Below, in pieces: positions 57,105-64,000 of a DNA stretch of 64,000 bases. How positions within the stretch are numbered: the first letter of the stretch is position 1; each line of letters opens with the position of its first letter. The DNA is from Knoxdaviesia capensis. Its lineage: Eukaryota; Ascomycota; Sordariomycetes; Microascales; Gondwanamycetaceae. The position numbers were made by a program, and so were the translations under genes. Location of the stretch: contig LNGK01000012.1 of assembly GCA_001510575.1 (NCBI GenBank), positions 766,389 to 830,388 of the forward strand, in the 5' to 3' direction. Under the pieces are notes generated by a model. It ran no database searches. It saw only the letters and a program-made list of their open reading frames with translations, and was not told the origin of the DNA.

Positions 57105-58951
57105 TCAATTACACCATAGCCGCACCGCCTTATCCTTTCCTCCGCTCCCAACCTTCTTGCCGTCCGGACTCCAGTCTACGGCGTACACCTCGTCCTGGTG
57201 GCCCGGCAGGTCTGCTGCCATTTTGTGGGTCGACATCGACCACACCTTGAGCGTCGTGTCCTTGCTTGCTGTCACCAGTAGTCGCGAGTCCGCGGAGAAT
57301 GCGCACTGATACACTGGAGCGACGTGGCCGCGTAGGGTGTTGATAAACTTTCCGTCTCTGTGAGGAGGTTAGTAACTGGTTACAGAAAAAGAGCGCTTCC
57401 AAATCGTAGGCGTGAAGAAGGTTTACTAGGAAGAATGTGAAGAGACCAGGACAAAACAGTCGCTTCAACAGACAAAGATATGTATCCTCTGGTGTCGAAT
57501 CTCGTCGTAGCCTGCAATAGACAGTCATAAAACGTACCTGGCATTCCACAGTTTCGTGTGGTTATCCCAACCAGAGCTGGCAATCAGCCGTCCGTCTGGC
57601 GAGAAGGTCACATGGTTGACCTGCTTCTGATGGCCCATCAGCCGCGCGATCGGCTTGGTTCCCTTCGCGGGCTCCCACAAGTACATCGTAAAGTCGTCGC
57701 TAGCAGACACCAACCGCTCAACCACAGCGTCGCTACCTCCACCCGCCGCTTGCCGAGCAGCGCGCTCAAACCGCTCGCGCGCTACACGCTGCCGCTCGGC
57801 CATCGGTGAGTCGGCGGTGACCGCCGCGGCGGTTCCGACCTTCGTCGGGCTTGGGTCGAACCAGCCGGTGCGCAACACAAAGTCGGTGGAGAGCGCGAGG
57901 TGGTTCACCCAGTGCGCGTGGGCGGCGAGCGAGTGCACTAGCACGCCGCGCTCCGCGTCCCACACACGCACGGTCTTGTCGTGGCTCGCGCTGTACACAA
58001 GCCCGGTGCCGCCCCACCGCACACAGCTGACACTTCCCTTGTGGCCGGAGAGCACGTGTTCGGTGACACCGGAGTTGGCGATCCAGATGCGGATGGTCGC
58101 GTCTTTGCTGGCGCTGGCGATGCGCGGGCCGGTCGTGCCCCAGAGGTGGAACGGCTCCCATGCCACGCTGGTCACCCATTTGGAATGGCCGGTCAACGGC
58201 CGGCCAGCGGGTTGGCCAGTGGCGGGTGACCATAGTCTAACGGACTTGTCCATGCTTCCTGTCGCCAGCAACTCGCCATCGGGACTCCATGCCACACACA
58301 GTACCCAGCCTGAATGACCAGCCAGTGTGAACACGGGCGTCCCTGTCTCGGTATCCAATATCCGGGCCGTGTTATCGCCCGATCCTGTCGCAAGCCGTTT
58401 GCTTGTTGACGGGCTGAACTGGGCTGTGAGGATTGCTTCGCCGTGACCAGGAATTTTATGCGACATTCGTGTGACGGCTTGCACTCGGAAAACCGCCTGT
58501 GGCTCAGCTCCGAGCGTTATCGTCGTTTCGAACGGGTTTGCGATGCCATGGCGTTGTAGGAGGCCAAGGAGATCTGTCGGGTATTGATCAATGACGATAT
58601 CTGAGTCGGGAATATGTACCCGGAATTTATATGGAAGGAAGTCTTCTTGGTCCTGTGGTTTGTACAAAAAAATGGGTTAGAGCCTCGACGTCGTCAAAGC
58701 CTACAGATGGCATGGAAAGAACCTACTCTGTCCAACAATGTATTCAACAACAAGGAGATATTCTTTTCCGACGCATCCGCCAGGGGAACTTCGATGACTT
58801 CGGCCAACTGATTTCCATCTGAATCGACAAACCGGGCCTTGAAGGATCCGATCTCTTGCAAAGAACTAGCGGTAACATCCTGCTGAAGTTTCGTGCGCTC
58901 GAGGTGTTCGCGGCGTTGCCGTTTCGACGGCGGCGGGGGTACTGTTGACAT
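57105..58951 (-). CDS. rsa4: Ribosome assembly protein Rsa4/Notchless (NLE1), WD40 repeats
   Basis: Exons 58727-58951, 57538-58652 and 57105-57357 encode about 530 aa (yeast Rsa4 is 515 aa). Rsa4 is a late 60S assembly factor; its N-terminal ubiquitin-like NLE domain binds the MIDAS of the AAA+ ATPase Rea1/Midasin. The NLE domain spans the first splice: GSFKARFVDSDGNQLAEVIEV, then LLLNTLLDR|DQEDFLPYKF. The beta-propeller follows with repeats such as GHGEAILTAQFSPSTSKRLA, GHSGWVLCVAWSPDGELLA, GHKGSVSCVRWGG and GHQKQVNHVTFSPDGRLIAS. The last repeats are encoded after the 180-bp intron: LRGHVAPVYQCAFSADSRLL and GHQDEVYAVDWSPDGKKVGS, ending DKAVRLWCN. All joins are in frame. Three telobox-like motifs upstream fit a ribosome-biogenesis promoter. 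Confidence 0.94.
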
Positions 58952-61900
58952 TTTGGTAGTCGCGAAGTCGGAGGGTATATGAAAGGAGGTTCAGATAAAG
59001 TGATTCTGTACGAAGTATGAAGATCCTTATATCATAGAACTCAATTTTTCAAATCAAAAGACGTATCGAACTCTCGCAAGTCAAGCTAGTTAGTAACTGA
59101 GTCGTTCACAAAAAAAGTTAGAAAAAATAAAAAGAGTCGCCCCTCTATTCTTATCGATAAGACAAACTTTCTTGTGGGACCGAAGATATGATAGGGTTAT
59201 GCCTAATTAGGGTTATTAGGGTTTGGGCTTATCTCCTCCTACGAAAGGTCCCATTGATAATTCTGTTGTTCTTGATGAAGACGAACCCCCTCTCTATCCT
59301 TACATATCTGTTAGGTTGTGTACTTCGACTAGTCGTGTTCTTTTTCTGACCCATTTGTATGATTCTTTCGTTCCGGGTCGGCTCCTAGATCGACTACTAT
59401 CTCATACGCGTCTTATCACATACCATTTTATATTCTTGCCATTTACTGAACAGTTTCCAACCACATCTGACATATCGTCCTTGGAATATATTGACGTGTT
59501 GCCAGTAGTTGAAAGGGAGATACGTATGTCCTTTGTGATTTGCCCACCCTCTTACAACCATCCTTATGAGAGGAGGTGAGAGTGTCTAACCCCCATATCA
59601 ATGACAATCATATTCACGTTCGTCGCGTCATGGTGACAACCTCTCTCTTTAAATTTCATATCTACATCTGACAGCTATACAATGCTATGTGTTGCCGATT
59701 TTTGAAATCCTATATTGACGATCCCGCAGTGCTTGAGTAATACTGACTTCAATACAAATCTTGCCCACAGACGTTGCGACGAAGAATCGTGATTACTCGC
59801 CCTCGTCGATCGTAGTCGTCGACGAATAAGACGTGTTCTTTGTGTCAAAACCCCCGAATGTTGAACTGAATACACAATGCCACGATAATGAGCTGTCTAT
59901 TGACTCTATAAACTGCCTGTCTGTCTCGGTGCTGTCAGACTACTGTCTGGATGACTCTCGCACCGAATCTTGAGACTTGGAGTGTCACTGGCTCCTATTC
60001 TGGCGTCCAGATGCGATGATGCTCTCAAATCTCCTTTGAATCATGACAGGACAGCATGAGATCAATGTCCTGCTACTGACTGGTATGAGATACAACATTT
60101 GAAAGCTGAATGCACTCCTAACCCGCGAGATTCCACCGAAACCGTCATCCTACAATCTTGGCTTGATGGCACCGGCTAGCCACGTCGCATCATAATTCTG
60201 TGTGATCAACGATGAAAAGTACTGCTAGATAGTTACTGGATGGTTGAAAATAAGAAATCTCTTATGGTGAAGGATATCGACGCTGCGGAGTTGATTCTCT
60301 AGAGGACCAAATGCCAGAAACTGACGATGCATGAGGGTTGATTTACGGTACTTATGTCTGCTACGATATTCATGAGCTGTAACGATCGTTGGAAAACTTA
60401 CATTGTCCATGATTAAATGGCATGGACACCGTACGGCCATGACTCGAGTCTATGCTCCCCCGGATCACCGCGAAGCTGCTATCGTCGGGAACCGGGCTTC
60501 CAAAGACGCAGTTCCACCATTGGCCAGGCTGAACTGAAAGCCATAAGCAATGAGCTCACCTCGCTCCTAGGCGAGTCCCGCGGAACCAGATTCAGGTGCT
60601 TTGACGTGTTGGTTCCACTCACAGCTGACATGAACACCACCGGTGTTCGGAGCCGGTGCACAAGCAGCCACAGCACCGGGCCCATGGAGCTCTGGCAATA
60701 CCGGAATCTTCAGAGACCGCCGCTTCAACGGAAACGACACAATGAAACGACCCGATATCCGCGATATACTGAACAAAGAACTGCAGTGCGACAACATTCA
60801 GAGAGAGACCTTACCCAGGTCGTTGCTAGAGTGCTTCGATGTGACAGCTGGGGAACACCAAAGGTATCTCTCCAAACCACATGAACATTTCCTTTTTGTG
60901 CCCCCAAAAAACGCAGCCTCTCCCGTTCTCCAAAGAGCGCTTCCAGCCCCAGAGACTCGGATCTTCCCCCTGCAGGCCGTGCAGGCAGATAATCAAAAAA
61001 GAGGAACTTGTCGAGAGTCTGGCCAACCGGACGCCCGGAAAGCACGGAAGATGGGAGAAACCGATGGCCCGAAGAGGCGAGAGAGAGGTGAGGGGGAGGG
61101 CGGCCAGAGTCGCACCGGCACATGGGAGCACGTGTGCGTGCTGCCGTGTCCCATCACCTAGGGCCAGGCAGGTTCGCGCGGGCGGCGGCTTTGAAACGGT
61201 TGCTACATACAGGATACCTCGTCCGTTGGGTCGGCAGACGTTAACTTGCCTTTCCCCTCACACACAGGATCCGTACTGCATGCGGAGTGGCAAGCGCAAC
61301 CATCTCTCTGCCTGATTACAACCTATGGGGCACGGAGATCACGGATTATTGGGAACTGTCCAAACATCCTTTTGGAGAAAGAGTTGCCTCCTCGCCGGAG
61401 CTTTGGATCTGCCAGGCAAATACGTAAACTCTACCAACCATCCGTCACACCGGGGCCCGTCCAAGATGAGCAACGGCACATGATACAGACATGGGGGGGC
61501 GTGGAAATGGACATAATCCCCAGTCTGAACACCACTCTGGGGAAGCGGTATCTGTCTCGATCGACTTGTCCTCCGTCGTTGCTCGCGTCTCGGTCATTTC
61601 ATGTCGGACAAAAGACAAGACGGGGCCAATATTGTCACTTCGATATCTGGCATGGCTTTCGTGCGGGGATGACATTGCCATGCGGCATACTGGTTACTTT
61701 TAGAACCACGCTGCGGCTTACAGGCCGGTTCTTGTCTGGAGTCTTGGCCGCCGTCTGCACCAAGTCAACTCAGATACTCTACATATGCACATACTCTTCG
61801 TGTTGCGAGGACCGAGGTCCGTGGCGTTGCAGCTAAGTTCGGATCATGGTGTGTGTCTGCCACCCCCGCGTGCCCAGATGGTAGCAATGCTATGGTTGGC

Positions 61901-64000
61901 GGGGCGGTACTGTTCAGACTCTGGGAGGGTTGTGGTATCGAGAACCAGGCAGTAAGCGCATATGCTGCTCGCCGTTTGACCACGTCTGGAATCTTGCGGC
62001 TCTCGGGCTCTCGGGCTGCGAGATTGCTGTTCATGGGCAAGCTTAGACTCATGTAAGAAGACGTTGACCGCCAGCCAAGCCGGTCTGGATTAGTCGAGAC
62101 TGGCCGGCGTCGGAGTTCCTGTTTTGTTGAGTTTGCCGATCGAAAGAGACACGCACATCACGCATCCTCCCCTCTATCATCAGCGTTTTTGGAGATGGTT
62201 GGAATGCCCGTTTTGACGGGATGAGGTTGTGAGAGTGGATTTGGATTGGTGTGCAATGCCGGTTCCCTCCCTGGGCTCTTGGTCTTCCACAGTAGCTTGT
62301 GTCAGGAGTTCCCCGCACTGGGCGGTTCTCGTTTAAACTTTACGGAAGAAAACGACCTTCACCCACGACCCATTTATGAACCGGGGAAGCCTAGGAGAGA
62401 TCCTCTTTCCCCCAGAGGCGATGTGCACGTGAAGGATAAAACACAACTCACTGTTCGGGGGAAAGAAAGCACAAGGAAAAGAAAACGACTCGCAGCGGCT
62501 AAGACTCCAGGGATTGTGCTAACAAAAATTCATGGGGAAGAGCAACAGAAAAGTGGGTAGGAAAGTTGAGAAGAACGACGTGGTGGCAGATCTGGGGAAG
62601 ATTTTGTGGGCTTGTTGGACTTTGCTTAAACTATGGGGCCCCGTTTTGGGATATGGAAGGGCTTCGCCGCCGGATGGACAGGTATGGATCTCTTTCTTTT
62701 TTCTGGTCTTTTGGGGCCGAGCGAGCTTTGATTGCCTTGACCTTGAACTTTAATGCTTCGTTGGCTTGTTTTCCTTTGACTGTTTATCTGGGGATCTGGG
62801 GAAGAAGACCTGGGGAAGCAGAATCTGGGGATAGGATTTTACCGGGAAGGAGGCAAAGTGTTCTCTGTTCCTTCGTTCCTTCCTGTCAACCCACCACCGC
62901 CCAGCGTCGACTACTTGCCGCCCCTTGTCACGAACAAAATTTCCCATTATAGCCAACCAGTCGTTTACAAGTACTGTAATCACTACCCACCTACAGATTC
63001 TTTGATACGACTCGTCCGCTCTGTGACTTCTGTTCCACACCGTACTTTCCGTCAACTCCACTTCGATCAGAACCTTGAATATTCTTTTCTACCAGCTGAC
63101 GAACTGATTCTGGTTACCCCTCTTTACAACGATGTTATGACTGGTTTTATCGTTTCTTTTCATGAGCTGTAGAGAACGTACTGCTGCAGGCGTCGTCGTG
63201 GCCCTGGGTGTGTGTGTTGTCAACTCAAATCAGATCCCCGATATCAAAACCACATTATCTACAGGGATACCATGCAAGCCTGGCCCAACCTAAGCCCGCT
63301 AAGATCCAACTTTCCCGACACTAAACCACCGCCCAGACACAAGCCTCATCACGCTCTGTTCTCCTCACCTGCGTTCCCCCCTCCCCCAACTTCTGCTATG
63401 TTTCCCCGCAAATCCCGTCACTGTGCCCCTTTTCCTTCCCCCAGGTTTTGTTTCCCCGCGGATTCCAGTCAACGCAGAGAAAATCTAAAGATTGCTCCTC
63501 TTTCCCTCTTCCTCCTTCATCGACGTCTCGCACACGCCTCTACCCCAAAAGCTTTTTTTGGAGTTGAGACTCAAGCCGAGCTTAGCTTTGTTTCCCTTTT
63601 CTTCCCTCTCCCACGTTGTTCTCCTTCCTCTCAACCGGGAAGGATTGCCTGTGGTCGGGAGGCGGCTGAAAGGAAGTTTGCCCTCTTTGGGCAGAGATTT
63701 CGTTCCATTTCTCGGGTAGAACCTCGAGGGAAAAAGTCCTCAGACGGACTAAGAGATTTTAGTCTCTAGAGCCTCAGGCCCTGGATTATAGGTGTTCTGC
63801 ATTTTCAGGCCACCCACCCTCTTGAGAGGACAGAAGCAGGTACTGCTAAAAAGCCATGTGCGCTCTGCATATTGAGATCAGAAGTTCATCACAGAAATAA
63901 CGAGTGTGTGTTGACCATTGGCAGAGCCCCCTATCTTCTTAAAATATTAGATGCGTATAGGTTTCCTATTCGGGAAAGAGGTGATGATTTCATGTTCCGT
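58952..64000. other. 5-kb gene-poor region at the right edge
   Basis: Positions 59,000-59,230 are the rsa4 upstream region with telobox motifs. From 59,230 to 62,900 ORFs of 60-196 codons occur on both strands, but none has a domain or repeat I recognise and they overlap in all frames. From about 63,290 to 63,620 the plus strand is strongly pyrimidine-rich, like the leaders of plus-strand genes in this window, so a plus-strand gene may start beyond position 64,000. No tRNA could be folded by eye. Confidence 0.45.
59192..59224 (+). promoter_or_regulatory. Triple telobox-like cluster upstream of rsa4
   Basis: TAGGGTTA (59192-59199), TTAGGGTTA (59207-59215) and TTAGGGTTT (59216-59224) lie 241-273 bp upstream of the rsa4 start. 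In several fungi and plants, telobox motifs of the form AAACCCTAA mark ribosomal protein and ribosome-biogenesis promoters. Their density here, next to a 60S assembly gene, supports a regulatory site; the factor is not known. Confidence 0.5.

Noticed and set aside
61246..61836. A 196-codon plus-strand ORF near the right edge
   Set aside because: No recognisable domain, no leader-like sequence before the start, and several equally long overlapping frames.

Overview
This window is nuclear DNA of a filamentous ascomycete (Pezizomycotina), most likely a member of the Eurotiales such as Aspergillus or Penicillium. The genes have short GT-AG introns (mostly 68-123 bp) with CTAAC- or CTGAC-like branch sites and pyrimidine-rich leaders. 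Their products are close in architecture to known Aspergillus proteins. The genus is an inference and was not tested by any search.

Fourteen protein-coding genes can be supported, one of them cut by the left edge. From left to right they are: MSH3 mismatch repair (-, partial); a flavin monooxygenase fused to a DUF6314-like domain (+); the Erv26/Svp26 COPII cargo adaptor (-); the BUD23 18S rRNA methyltransferase (+); a three-RRM Csx1/Nam8-like RNA-binding protein (-); a UBA-UAS-UIM-UBX Cdc48 adaptor (+); a GCK-III/YSK Ste20-type kinase (+); the proteasome adaptor ECM29 (+); an SDR oxidoreductase (-); a PHBH-fold FAD monooxygenase (+); a cytochrome P450 (+); a CSC1/DUF221 channel (-); a class IV branched-chain aminotransferase (-); a Tsl1/Tps3-like regulatory trehalose synthase subunit (-); and the Rsa4/Notchless ribosome assembly factor (-). 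No tRNA, rRNA, transposon or CRISPR feature could be supported.

Most of the window is housekeeping. The part from about 29.2 to 38.7 kb is accessory in character: three oxidoreductases (SDR, flavin monooxygenase, P450) stand together. Their GC-ending codon use is so strong that long antisense ORFs appear opposite them, and they are separated by 2.3-2.5 kb gaps. No PKS, NRPS or terpene synthase is visible, so a small catabolic or tailoring set is more plausible than a full biosynthetic cluster.

The window also holds unusually long gene-poor stretches for such a genome: 11.2-16.0 kb, 49.4-57.1 kb and 59.0-64.0 kb. They contain strand-asymmetric purine/pyrimidine tracts, homopolymer blocks and telobox-like TTAGGGTT motifs, the best group of which lies 241-273 bp upstream of Rsa4. 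Three introns (MSH3, BUD23 and the SDR) are multiples of three with no in-frame stop, so their retention would add sequence to the protein rather than truncate it. The Tsl-like protein keeps both catalytic folds but has substitutions in both active sites, which suits a regulatory role.
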